Positions 8,246-18,586 of a stretch of 28,250 bases of DNA are shown piece by piece. The notes under the pieces are model-generated. The model ran no database searches. It saw nothing but the letters and a program-made list of their open reading frames with translations, and was not told the origin of the DNA. Position numbers and translations under genes: made by a program. This stretch comes from Poteriospumella lacustris (lineage: Eukaryota > Sar > Chrysophyceae > Chromulinales > Dinobryaceae): NCBI GenBank assembly GCA_008000375.1, contig SMOI01000388.1, positions 1 to 28,250 on the forward strand, given 5' to 3'. The number at the start of each line of letters is the position of its first letter. Within the stretch, counting starts at the first letter, position 1.

Positions 8246-9342
8246 GCAAACGCAGTCGCAGCTATTTTTCTCTTCTTGTTCGTCAACGCTTGTCCATCTC
8301 TTGTCCTCCTCCCCCCCCCCCAACCGTTCGTTTCAATGTATTGTAGGTCTATTGTTTTGTTGTGTTGTTTGTGTGCTGGGTTCGTTTGGTCTTGACGTTG
8401 TTGTGCTGCGCCGCCGCCACCACCACCGCTGCTGCGGTCTGCTCCCCGCCCAAGCATGCGCCACCCTGTCATATTCGGGATAGATGTGTGCGAGGCACCT
8501 ATGGAGGGAGGGTTAAGTGTTGTGGAACCGATTGGTGAGGTGGTTTTTTTTGTGGGAATAGCGGTTGACCATGTCAGTGTGGCGGCTGTTCTGTTCTCTT
8601 TCTCTCGTGCGCAGTGTTTGTTTGTTGCGTCGGCGACGTGTCAGTGTGTCTTTGCGTGTGTTTGTGGGTGGGGGGAGGGAGGTTCCGCGATGGGATGCGA
8701 TGTGATGGGTCTGCATTGGTGTCTGTTTGAGTGCTTGTCGTTGCGCTCTCCTGTTTCTTTATTGCTCTCTTCCACCCCCCCCTCCCCACCGCTCGTCTGC
8801 ACATCGCTTGTCACCGGTTGAATCTTTGTACATAGTAGCTACTCGGTCTACCCCTTCCTGTCTTTAACGCTATCCCCTCCCTCAATGCTGGGAGAAGGTG
8901 TTGGCGACCATTGCTGTAACGTCTTTCAAATCAACCACCAAAAGAACGGCACGGTGCTAAACGAGCGAAGCATTGAAAATATAGACGTACACCCCGCACC
9001 GCCGACCACAGCTTGTCATGGACACAATAGAGTGTGATATACTCGCACAGCTGATGCACATTGGAAATCCTACTGTACACCTTGTAGGCCCGAAAGGATG
9101 ATACTTCACGATAGATTCGACTTCTTCGAGCATTTTATGTGGTGCACTGAATTTAAAGTTCAATTCAACCTATACAACACATCTATCGCTGACAAGGCAT
9201 GCAACAACGACTTGGGTCCGCACTTCTCGTCCCAGAAATGAACTGTCAAGAAATTGAGAGCGAGAAAAGTTAGTTTCGCAGTGTCAGATGATCCACGATT
9301 CATACAGTGTACTTAAGTAAGATAACATGCATTCTGCTGCGA
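8246..9342. other. Long non-coding region between convergent genes
   Basis: About 1.1 kb between the ends of the GTPase gene and the DUF285 pseudogene. From 8260 to about 8800 the plus strand is T/G-rich with a C10 run at 8310-8320, T8 and GTGGGTGGGGGGAGGGAGG near 8665-8683, and a C-rich patch near 8774-8786. From about 8850 composition becomes ordinary. A 27-codon frame at 9018 is too short to support. No RNA gene was recognised. Confidence 0.6.
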
Positions 9343-10571
9343 TCAACGGAGCAGTGGTAGCAAGGGTTCCCAGGCCTTCTCATCCACTGTCATATCCCTT
9401 ACAAATGTAATCAACCACACATACAACATGCCCAGGAGTTGAGCGAACCACATGGCCCATCGATCCATTCGACTCATGTCAGCAAACAGATACAGTGAGG
9501 TCAACGGTTGGTTGAACGACCACGCACCGAACAGCAAGTACTTCCTTAACCTGACCCGCCGCATATCCCAGGCATCCAGCGGTTGATTAAAGGCCACTGC
9601 ACCACAAAACATGAAGTTCATATTTATGACCTGACTGACGTTCCACATGGCCAAAGGCTGATTAAAGATCACAGCGCCTCGAAACATACCACTCATATCA
9701 GTCACCTGACTGACATTCCATGTGTCCAACGGCTGATTGAACAGCACAGCGCCACGAAACACAATAGACATACCTCTGACGTGACTGACATTCCATGCGG
9801 CCAACGGTTGATTGAATGACACCGCGTTACAAAACATGTGACGTATGTATCTGACCTGGCTGACATTCCATGTGTTCAACGGTTGATTGAATCGCACAGC
9901 GTGGCTAAACATGCCACACATATCAATGACCCCGCTGACGTCCCACGCGGCCAACGGCTGATTGAAGACCACTGCACCGCTGAACATATAACTCATGTCA
10001 CTGACGTGGCCGACATTCCACGCGGCTAACGGCTGATTGAACGCCACTGCACCGCTAAACAAAAATTTCATTTGTGAGACACGACGAACATCCCATGTCT
10101 CTAGCGGCTGATTGAACGATGCTGCGTTACGAAACATTGAATACATCGTGCGAACCTGCTGCACATCCCATGTCGCCAAAGGCTGGTTAAAAGAAGTTGC
10201 ATAGACGAACATGCACCACATATTGGTAACGCTGGCGACATTCCACGAGGCCAACGGTTGGTTGAACGATGACGCCCCATAAAACAGTCTTTCCATGGTT
10301 GTCACGCGTCAAACGTCCCACTGATCGATGCAATCGTTGAACCACCTGTTGTCGAACATGTAACTTGAGATACGTCCCAGTCGTTGATGGCGCCGTAAAG
10401 CTGCTTGGCCACCATTCGATGGGTGCACCACAAGTGCACCGCTTTCCGCAGCGTATCATTCGTGAACACCACAAAGGCATAGTTCATGATCATCTGACGA
10501 ATGGCACACGGCAAGACGCGACCATTGCATCGCTCAGTGGCCACGCGATACAGACACAGATCAACTGTCAT
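9343..10571 (-). pseudogene. Disrupted DUF285 (BspA-like) repeat protein gene
   Basis: The minus strand encodes 11 tandem repeats with core FNQPLxxWxVxxVxxMxxMF, the DUF285/BspA-like leucine-rich repeat common in protist and some bacterial proteins, usually surface or secreted; their role is mostly unknown. The repeats are followed by a hydrophobic segment (WFAQLLGMLYVWLITF) and an end at 9343. The N-terminal part, in another frame with ATG at 10571, has the usual lead-in: NDTLRKAVHLW and YGAINDWDVSQVT. Reading leaves the repeat frame near 10357-10362, where bases seem to be missing. The resumed frame then meets TGA at 10309-10311, exactly where a Ser codon is expected in WDVxRVTTM. No GT-AG intron restores reading. 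The 321-codon repeat frame has no ATG before its fourth codon. A recent pseudogene is most likely; a sequencing error explains one lesion but not easily both. Confidence 0.75.
9496..10268 (-). repeat. Eleven 75-nt tandem coding repeats
   Basis: Each unit starts with TTCAACCAACCG-like sequence (FNQPL) and is exactly 25 codons long. The Phe codon of the first unit is at 10266 and that of the eleventh at 9516, which is ten periods of 75 nt with no indel. Units differ by many substitutions. The open frames on the plus strand here are antisense copies of the repeat. Confidence 0.92.
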
Positions 10572-11759
10572 CCTGATTGGCAGTGGGTGGGATTCGGTGC
10601 TCTTGCTTGCGATAGGATGCTGTGACTGGCACACACCTTCATGAGCGACCAACTACAAGTACAGATGATATTGAAGGTCAACATGATGTTATTTATCAAT
10701 CGATTACACGCGAGATAAGAAAGGAGTACCTTGGTATTCGATGTCTCCACCATTAATTTGGTTGTTCCTCAAGTACTCGATGGGTCAACACACAAGTGCT
10801 CGCCGAAGTCAAGTCAAACTCGATAATATCTGTGTAGCTTTAACTGAGGAACTCATTCGAGCCACCAAGACCCTCAAATATCCATCTCCCTCTGTTTCAC
10901 GACGGATTCAACACCGATCGATCACCAATCGTCGCAGATCCGAATCAGGGGAAGCTCTCGTCCCTCGCACCCCTCGTCCCTCGCCCCTCGGGTACAATGG
11001 TAATCGAGGAGATTGTACTGTAAAACCAACGACTGCATGCATTCGGTACGTTCTGTTCTTCGTGGCACGTTTAGCAGAAACGTTTATCCTCCGTCGGACG
11101 CAGCAACAACAACGTCAACAAACATGGGGACGTCCGGTCATTCCTTGGAACAAATGAAGTATTAAAAATGAAGTTACACCATCCGAGAGAAAGAGAAAGA
11201 GAGTCGTTGACGCACTCCCCTTTCTTCTCTCTCCCTCCCTCCACAACTCCTGGTGAGACGAGATGACCAGCGACGACAACAACAACTCGTTTCGCCGCAA
11301 ATGCCATTCTTTTATGCCATCACCGAGCCAATAGACCAACATCCACCGCGATTAAAGCAAAAGAGCAACACCAAAACTGAAGCAGACCACACAACCCCCA
11401 CAAAACCGAAGAAACAGAAAAAAAACGTCCATCCAACGCCTATGTCACCACCAACGAGACACGTCACAGCGCAGCACCAAGCGGCACTGTCACCAGTTGA
11501 GCAATCAACCGACAAACGACCAGCACGTGACCAACACCGACACTGCCACACTGGCGGCGGTTCTACGAGTCAAATGCGGGCAGTGATGATTTTGTACATT
11601 GATATGCCGACGGCGGTTGGGAGTACTGCGCAGGAGTGTGATTGACGGACATGCACAGTAGGTGGCTTGCGGAGATGCTTCGAAGGGAAAAAGGAATTGA
11701 AACGAACACAAGAACAAGCACGACTGTTGGAACCTACTGTGACCTTGCAGCCCGGGAAT
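10572..11759. other. Region between the DUF285 pseudogene and the VTC gene
   Basis: About 1.2 kb with no firm gene. From 11160 to 11640 the plus strand is rich in A and C with CAA and CCA runs and pyrimidine blocks, so the sense strand of the VTC gene is T/G-rich; it is probably that gene's 3' flank. Near 10960-10990 there is a short repeat of CCCTCG. A weak open frame lies at 10741-11157. Confidence 0.5.
10741..11157 (+). CDS. Doubtful open frame of 138 codons
   Basis: ATG at 10741 opens 138 codons on the plus strand. I recognise no family. Residues 20-45 (SARRSQVKLDNICVALTEEL) could form a helix, but the second half is Arg/Pro/Gln-rich and overlaps simple sequence (CCCTCG repeats, CAACAA). 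It starts 170 bp upstream of the DUF285 pseudogene on the other strand and could be an old gene fragment or chance. Confidence 0.15.
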   Translation: MSPPLIWLFLKYSMGQHTSARRSQVKLDNICVALTEELIRATKTLKYPSPSVSRRIQHRSITNRRRSESGEALVPRTPRPSPLGYNGNRGDCTVKPTTACIRYVLFFVARLAETFILRRTQQQQRQQTWGRPVIPWNK

Positions 11760-14100
11760 TTAATTCGCCGGCGTAGATTCCGTCGTCGCATTGCCTTCCT
11801 TCAACATCGCTGCCACTTTCAAGACAAACTGCACCGTCAGCGTCAGAATCAAAAACGACGTCAGAATCACCGGGCCGTAGGGGTCGTCCCATCTACATGC
11901 ACAAGGAAAGGTTCACATGACGATACGAGTTAGACATGTCACCTCTCAACCAGTCGTACACACCAGATGACCCTTACCTGTTCGCATCGCGGGTTTTAAT
12001 CTTCTCGTTACGCACCAGGAACGTACGCAACGCATAAATGACGAAAATCAACGAAATAGGCATCAACAACACGGCAATCGCTTGTGACTGACTATGACGT
12101 GCCGAAAAGGCCAAAATGCCAATGGCAATCGATGACATCATCACCGACATTTGAAGCCAAGAAATGAATGTACGTTCGTTGGCAAAGAATAGCTTGGGTT
12201 CCACCTTTTGTACCGTAATACGTTCGCTGGCCGCTGCTTCAGCGAATTCACAATAATGTTCCAGAAAATCGTCGCACGTGGCATCACCATCACAGACGCC
12301 ATCACACAAACCAGCCCATGCCGATGAACCAGGAATCGCTTCGCCTTGTTCTTCCCCTTCAATTAGATCGGGTTGTACACGTTTCTTCGGGCTTTGTTTG
12401 ATTTCTCCCGTAGCATCGTGAGGCAGCAAATGGTTGTAATACTGGTTAGCACCGGTACTTTCTTCTAAAAGCTTAGATGCACCCGATTGACCAATACTGT
12501 CGGCCAAGGTCGCATCATCAATCCAATAGGGGACAGCACGGACATCATCGGGCATCAACACCGCACATCCATGGATAAACTTCGAGAACTTATGTACCTC
12601 CAACAACATCCCCGAATTGATCAAATCATTGACCCACTGAGGTGTCTTCGATTCATCTTCCAATTGCAATTTGATTTCCAACACGGCATGAGGGAAACGA
12701 GTGATCTCTGTCAAAGGCACCGCTTGGGATGGATCACGGTACCAACGTTGCCCAGACATCGTATCCTTCGTACGCTCAGAAATCATGCACAAATTGGTAT
12801 CCAAGGAAACCCGGACAGTCGCATCAAAGGGAATTTGAAATGCAGTACGCATGTATTGGGTACGCATCGTGGGTACCAATTGCTTGCTGTTGATGGCTTG
12901 AATGACTTCGGTGTTCAAATCGAGCCATTCCTTCACATCTTCTTCGCTTTTGCCCTTCGCGCGCAATTTCTTCACTTCTCCATCGACATCAAAAGTACCG
13001 GCCAACAAGGAAGGTACTTGCGTTTCATTGATAATAAAACGTTCTTTGACACTCAGTTCACCCGCCCAACTTTCACGATGAGTTTTGCGCTCGACGAAGA
13101 CGGTTTCGGGTGTACCAGTTCCGTACCAACGGAATCGAAGGGCAATGGCACCTGGAGACTTCTCCAATCGTCCATGGTACAATTCCATCGAGTAGTTATC
13201 CAAATAGACCGAATTTACCAATTGCGAATCGGTTTCACCAGCCATGGTCTTCTGTAGGAACACCGGCAGGTGTTGCAAGACACTGTATTTGACAGCAGAA
13301 ATGTGCTCGGTATGCACCCAGTACTTGCGGGTGGAGCGAACGAAGTCCTAATGACGGGGGAGTGCACAGTTATTATCAAAGAGAGATACGAAAGGGATAC
13401 AATATACACTTACCTGCTTCGCATTTTCTTCACCTTCCACTTCGCGATCACCGCGAAGCTTACTGTAAACGCGACTCATCGTCACCAAGACATCAGAATA
13501 GTCACCGCGCACCCAAGATTGTTCATGAAGACGTGCCGTATAGAAGACGCGGCACGGATTGGGCAGGCGTTTGTCGTGTTTCTTCAAAATCTTGTGGAAG
13601 CCCATGAAGTTCAAATTGACGTATTTCTCCAATTTCAAGAAATCTTCACCAGCTTGTTCCACTTGAGATTTAAGAACTTCCAACTCTGACTCTGAGCGAG
13701 CCGTCAGACCAGCAAGCGCCAAGTTGATTTTTCTTTCGGCCTCAGACAGCGCACGACGGATGTCTTCCACTTGCTTCTTGGTGAACTGCTCGATTTTGCG
13801 CATTTCTTGCTCAAGTACTGCATAGAACTTCTCCTGTGACAAATGCTCCACAGGCATACCCGCAGCATTTGTTGGAATGGGGACACTGAGTGATGCTATG
13901 AGGAAAAGTAAAGAAGATGAAATAGCAGCCACACACACGTATCACGCTCGCGTGGACTTACCAGTTCTCTGGTTCACTGGAGCCACAGCAAGGTGGATCA
14001 CTTCCAGCTCCTTGATCATTGTCTTCAGCTGATCATAGTCCAGATAATAGTTTTGCCATTCCGGGGTCTTTTGATTACGTAAGTATTCTCCGAACTTCAT
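11760..14100 (-). CDS. VTC4: SPX-VTC vacuolar polyphosphate polymerase (VTC4-like)
   Basis: Four exons (14100-13962, 13895-13414, 13347-11978, 11892-11760) with introns of 66, 66 and 85 nt encode 707 residues. VTC makes polyphosphate from ATP at the acidocalcisome or vacuole membrane and moves it into the lumen. Residues 1-205 are an SPX domain (MKFGEYL, LDYDQLKTMIKELE, MGFHKILKKHDKR) whose lysines bind inositol pyrophosphates, so activity is probably gated by phosphate status. The tunnel-shaped polymerase core (about 208-545) keeps the residues essential in yeast Vtc4: Arg278/Arg280 in RFRW, Lys295 in ERKTH, Lys308, Arg374, Arg386, Glu431 in AVLEIK and Lys463 in KFSKF. The C-terminus is a three-helix DUF202-type membrane domain, finished by the last exon (DDPYGPVILTSFLILTL). 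It therefore looks catalytic rather than an accessory subunit. MKFGEYL was chosen as start because SPX proteins begin there. Confidence 0.95.
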
Positions 14101-14142
14101 TGTCTTGCGGGAAATGCAATGCAACGAAAACCTATCAAAGTT

Positions 14143-14169
14143 GAAGAACAATAAATTATCTTGTTCTTC
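14143..14169. promoter_or_regulatory. Inverted repeat upstream of the VTC start
   Basis: GAAGAACAA, nine A/T-rich bases, then TTGTTCTTC form a perfect 9-bp inverted repeat. It begins 43 bp upstream of the VTC ATG in the divergent region. It could be a binding site for a dimeric regulator or a hairpin in the VTC 5' UTR. The role is inference. Confidence 0.5.
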
Positions 14170-14207
14170 GGTTGAGAATGATCATTTGTGATTGATTCCC
14201 TTGAACA

Positions 14208-14426
14208 ATGGACGGACACTTTTTATTGATTCAACAGATTCGATCCAAGCAAGCAATTGCCGCTGGTGGTGCCCAAAGTTCCTTGTTCCTTGCACAGAAA
14301 TACTCAGATACACAGATTCCCCCACCTTCAAGCGTGAATACCCAGTTACCCAAATGTCTCAAGTTTCTGTTGGGGTGCGACGCGGGAGTGTTCAGTTTTG
14401 ACAACATCGTGGATGTGAACGATTGA
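14208..14426 (+). CDS. Doubtful 72-codon open frame
   Basis: ATG at 14208 and TGA at 14424-14426 give 72 residues starting MDGHFLLIQQIRSKQAIAAG, with a helix-like first half and no recognised family. It lies on the plus strand ahead of the SDR-SCP2 gene, so it could be a small separate gene, an upstream reading frame in that gene's leader, or chance. Confidence 0.2.
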   Translation: MDGHFLLIQQIRSKQAIAAGGAQSSLFLAQKYSDTQIPPPSSVNTQLPKCLKFLLGCDAGVFSFDNIVDVND

Positions 14427-14533
14427 TTGTAACTGCAACATGTCAAGCTATGATCCATCGTTGAAGAAAACCCCTTCTCACAAGTTTGGATCGTGGCGAG
14501 TTGTTTCTCGGATCGATAAATTGTGAACAGAAA

Positions 14534-16139
14534 ATGTTGTCCTTTGTGGGTAGAACTGCGATTATCACCGGCGGTAGCGGAGCGTTGGGCAAAGCTTACG
14601 CCGCTGATTTGGCGAAACGAGGCTGCAACATCTTCTTGAATGACATGCCTTCCAGCTCAGTTGAAGCATTTGCTCGCGAACTGACGAGCATGGGTGCTAA
14701 GGCTGTCGCGAATGTTGAACCTTTGTCTGCGGGAGAGAAAATTGTGGAAGACTGTCTTAGGCAATTCGGAAAGTGTGATGTTTTGATCAATAATGCTGGC
14801 AACCTTCGCGACAAGTCGTTCTCGAAAATGACCAAAGAAGACTGGCAATCAGTGTTGGATGTTCATCTGCAAGGATCCTTCTCTATGGCGCATGCGGTTT
14901 GGCCCTCGATGATTCAACAAAAGTACGGCCGCATCATCAACATTGGATCTGGCGCTGGATTGTACGGAAACTTTGGACAAGCCAACTATTCTAGTGCAAA
15001 GATGGGCCTTTTGGGCTTCACGAATACCCTCGCGAAGGAAGGAGTAAGATTACGATCGAAATACGCGTGGGTGGTGCGGTCGCTAATGTGCTTTGCTTCT
15101 TAGGAAAAGAACAATGTCTTGGTGAACTGCGTCGTTCCTGTTGCAAAGTCGAAGATGACTGAGAATCTTTTGTCTCCTGAAATCCTCAGCTTACTGGAAC
15201 CTGCCCAAGTGGCACCGATCGTCACAATGCTTGTCCACGAAAGCAGCAAACACACTGGTGAATGCTTCGAAGTTGGCGGAGGATGGTTTTCGAAGGTAAC
15301 AACGAACGCCCTACGATCTTGTGTCATAGCCGAAGTATGAAGGTCACCCCACTGCATTTGAAAAACATAGATCCGAATCCAACGTTCGGCAGGTGCCTTT
15401 GTTGAGAATGCGACTGCAGAGGCATTGCAACAAGCGATGGGAAGAGTGTCTGATTTCTCTTCGAATCCTACATACCCAACGACTGCTGCTGATGCCATGC
15501 AAGCCATGATGATTGCCAAAGGTTTGTAGTGCAAACTTGCATGTCTCCTTCATGCGTAGCGTTGTGTTGTAACGACGTTGTGTGATGACTTTCTGGACAG
15601 AAAACTTGCACGCTGTCCCTGCGCCCGCTCCGGCCGCCGCGACCGAAACAAAGACACAATCGGCTTCTTCTTCCTCAGTATCACTGTCATCTGATAAGGT
15701 CTTTTCAGCGCTTCAAGGATTTATTGCGGCTGATCCCACAAGGTGAGCAACAGTACATGAACGGTTCGTCTATGGATTGAGAGCGAACACTGACGGAGCC
15801 CTTGCCTTCTCCAACTACAGAGCGGCTACAGTGGCGTCGCAGGTGCGCGCTAAGATTTTATTCGATGTTAGTGAAACCAAAGGCTCCCCAATCGTAAAAC
15901 GATGGCTTCTATCCATGAAGAAGGACACACCGCCAAGCTTGACCTTGGTGGACAGTGCCTTTGACAAATCGACGGTCAGTTGCACGTTGATCGTCGACAA
16001 CGAATCGGTCATTTCTTTGATGAAAGGCAAGCTTTCGCCCGAATACGCCTACATGCGCGGATTTTTGAAAATCGATGGTCAAATGGGAGCGGCGTTGAAG
16101 TTGAAGAGCCTCTTAGATCTGACGAAGACCATGCTGTAA
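14534..16139 (+). CDS. SDR-SCP2 multifunctional enzyme (MFE2-type dehydrogenase)
   Basis: Five exons (14534-15043, 15104-15295, 15371-15521, 15601-15742, 15821-16139) encode 437 residues. The first 235 are the (3R)-hydroxyacyl-CoA dehydrogenase of peroxisomal multifunctional enzyme 2: TGGSGALG (12-19), NNAG (86-89), Ser139, Tyr152 and Lys156 of YSSAK, and LYGNFGQANY typical of MFE2. After the linker WFSKIRIQRSAGAF and a low-complexity Ala/Pro/Ser stretch comes an SCP2 lipid-binding domain (about 332-437). The MaoC-type hydratase that lies between these domains in animals is absent, as in Dictyostelium MfeA (about 440 residues). It should oxidise (3R)-hydroxyacyl-CoA in beta-oxidation and need a separate hydratase. 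The C-terminus TML is not a standard PTS1, so peroxisomal import is unproven. An upstream non-ATG extension was rejected. The gene converges with the aminopeptidase, 164 bp apart. Confidence 0.92.
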
Positions 16140-16303
16140 AAGGTTTGATGTAGCTGCAATATCCTTATGTTATGTGGCAGCGGAAGCGTTCGTATCATAG
16201 AGTGAGGAGATATTCATGGTTAACGATAGAACTAAACTACACTACAATGCACCGCATTTTTAAAAGAGAAAATGAACTTTGTGAACCAGACCAGACCAGA
16301 CCT

Positions 16304-18268
16304 TTATGCACGCGTCAATTGCTCAGTGGCTTGAACAAGATAATCCACCGATTCAGGGAACGTGGATTGCATCAAAGGCAACAAGACTCCACGAACGTGA
16401 CGATGGTAATCATTCAGATACTGCAGCTCCGCCTCATCCAATTGATCGACGTTGATCAAATTGGTCTTGATCGGCACCACCGTCAGGTTGTCGAAGCCCA
16501 AGTATTTGCGGTCGTTGAACCGGTTGGGGGTATTCACTTCTCTGCAAATCAAGATATTTTCAATGCGAATACCAAAGGCACCGTTTTCGTAGTAGCCAGG
16601 TTCATTGGAAATGGTCATACCCGCTTGGAATCCCTGCAACAAACAAGACAAACGAGTTCAAAGCCCATAAGAAGGAATAAACGTGAGACAAAAAAGACGC
16701 AGATTGTTTACCGCTTCATTGGGGCGAGAACGGAAGCCGATGCCCTGAGGACCCTCATGGACATTGAGGTACGAACCAACACCGTGTCCAGTACCATGAT
16801 TGTAGTCAAGTCCAAGCTTCCACAACGCCATACGAGCGGCGCTATCGATACGAGAACCCAAGGTTCCCTCAGGGATCACCATGGTAGACAAGGCAATGTG
16901 ACCCTTAAGAACGGCAGTATAGCAATCCTTCATTCGCTGAGTGGGAGTTCCAAAGTGCATGGTTCTGTAATAGCGTGCGTACGCATCTTAATAAGAGAAA
17001 CAGATCTTTTCGGGCAAAGGCACAGCACACAAATACCTGGTCACATCAGTGGTTCCGTCTCGGTACTGGGCACCGGAGTCCAGTAAAAACATGGAATCAA
17101 CTCCAAGGGCAAGGGCCGTATCCTTCTCAGGTTTGTAGTGAATGATAGCACCGTTGGGACCGTAGCCGGCAATAGTACTGAACGAAGGACCCACATGACC
17201 ATCCATACGACCACGGAACTCCTCAATCTTAACGGCAACATCGTACTCCGTGAAGGTACCAGGGTTCGCTCGCACGTGGTTTTCCAACCAGTGAATGAAA
17301 GCAGTCAATGCCACACCATCACGAATATGGGAATTAATGAAGCCTCTGGTTTCCGCCTCATTCTTCAAGCTCTTCGGTAAGGTGATCGGAGAAATCTTTT
17401 CAACCAGAGACTCTCCCACAGCAATCCGCAATCGCCAATTCACCTTTGAGGAATCCACAGAAATCTTTCCAGTTTGCGCCTTTTCAATCAGAAAGCCCTC
17501 GATCGCTTGGTAAGGTTGGATGGCGACGCGTGAACCAAAATGTTGACGGGCCTCCGCAGTCACCTTCGACTCATCGACGAAGAAAACAACGTCTTCCGTG
17601 GTCACCACAGCATATGAGATAACAACTGGGTTGTACTCGACGTCGGAACCGCGAATATTGAGTAGCCAAGCGATTTCGTCCAACATTGTGACAACAACGG
17701 CCACAGCATCTGCAGCTCGAAGCTGAGCAACGATTTCATCAATCTTTTCCTCGTGCGGCTTTCCTGATCTTTCCAAGCCTAAGACTTCAATAGGATTTTG
17801 AGGATAAGGCGGGCGGCCATGAGCAGCCCACACCTTATCGACAGGGTTTTCTGCAACGGCAACAAAGTCGATATTTTTAGCAGCCAACGCTTTCGCCGTA
17901 GCCGCCGCAGAAGCAGCAGAAATCAGCCAAGAGTCAATGCCAACACGCTGGCCAGACGATAAGTTGTTTGCTAGCCATTCATTAATGTCCGGGACTCCAG
18001 GCATACCAGCCTTCATCAAAGTCCAGTCAGAGGACAACTCATTTTCCGCCTGCAGATAGTAACGTCCATCAGTCCACAATAACGCCTTCTCTTGCAAAAC
18101 AAGAGCCGTGCCAGCGCTTCCGGTGAAGCCAGATACAAAGGCTCTTCTGTTGTCCGCATCACAAACATATTCCGATTGATGAGCATCTTCTGACGCAACA
18201 ATGAACGCATCAACATTCAACTCTTTCATCAGAGCACGAAGCTCTTGCAGAATTACAGCATTCGTCAT
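16304..18268 (-). CDS. XPNPEP1: Xaa-Pro aminopeptidase 1 (aminopeptidase P)
   Basis: Three exons (18268-17037, 16964-16712, 16633-16304) with introns of 72 and 78 nt give 604 residues, close to animal cytosolic aminopeptidase P. It removes an N-terminal residue in front of proline and needs two metal ions, usually Mn. The order is two creatinase-type N domains (about 1-300) and a pita-bread M24 catalytic domain. Metal ligands are visible: Asp397 and Asp408 in [17 protein letters not shown], His in [16 protein letters not shown], Glu in [10 protein letters not shown] and Glu in FGIRIEN. The family-specific C-terminal extension ([11 protein letters not shown] onward) is present. There is no signal peptide, so it is probably cytosolic. 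ATG at 18268 is the first in-frame ATG. The long plus-strand frame across 16172-17086 is a shadow. Confidence 0.96.
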
Positions 18269-18586
18269 GTCTTCCTCCTTCAAAATCCAGTAAGAGAAAA
18301 AATTCTTTTTGGGTTTTGTTTCTTCCTATGAAGGTGTCGTTGTCCATGTTGATTGAACTCTCGTTCCAAAAAAAAGCTCCAGAGATTGGTGCAACATGTG
18401 GCTGGAACTTGAAACGGGTCCGAGTTGAAGTGACGACAGTTCCGTCGCCGATGACGCCGCAAACATCTTCTTCTTCTTCTTTCTCGTCTGGCGTTCCAGA
18501 TTCCTCTTCATTCTAAAGCAAGACGAAGAACCACGAACACTTTTCTGTCATTTAGATTCCTGTCAGTTTCGGTGATTGAAAGGGGA
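18269..18586. promoter_or_regulatory. Divergent promoter between aminopeptidase P and methyltransferase
   Basis: 318 bp between start codons of opposite genes. It has A/T-rich ends and a (TCT)n-like pyrimidine stretch near 18466-18486. Short open frames on both strands (ATG at 18328 plus, 18511 minus) lack family support. Confidence 0.45.

Larger units (their letters stand above)
14101..14533. promoter_or_regulatory. Divergent promoter region between VTC and SDR-SCP2
   Basis: 433 bp between divergent start codons. It holds a perfect 9-bp inverted repeat at 14143-14169 and a doubtful 72-codon frame at 14208-14426. No TATA box was recognised. Confidence 0.45.

Noticed and set aside
8456-8821. 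121-codon plus-strand frame after the ARL13-like gene
   Set aside because: It lies in T/G-rich low-complexity sequence and encodes runs of Val, Cys and Phe with no domain pattern.
9018-9101. Plus-strand 27-codon frame starting MDTIECDILAQLMHIG
   Set aside because: Too short, with no clear splice donor leading to another exon; chance cannot be excluded.
9516-10268. Regular 75-nt repeats considered as a CRISPR array or satellite
   Set aside because: Whole units repeat without unique spacers and every unit translates to the DUF285 consensus, so this is coding repeat.
12487-13257. 256-codon plus-strand frame
   Set aside because: It is the shadow of exon 3 of the VTC gene, whose catalytic residues are all identified on the minus strand.
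16172-17086. 304-codon plus-strand frame
   Set aside because: It crosses the SDR-SCP2/aminopeptidase gap, two exons and an intron of aminopeptidase P on the opposite strand; it has no recognisable domain.
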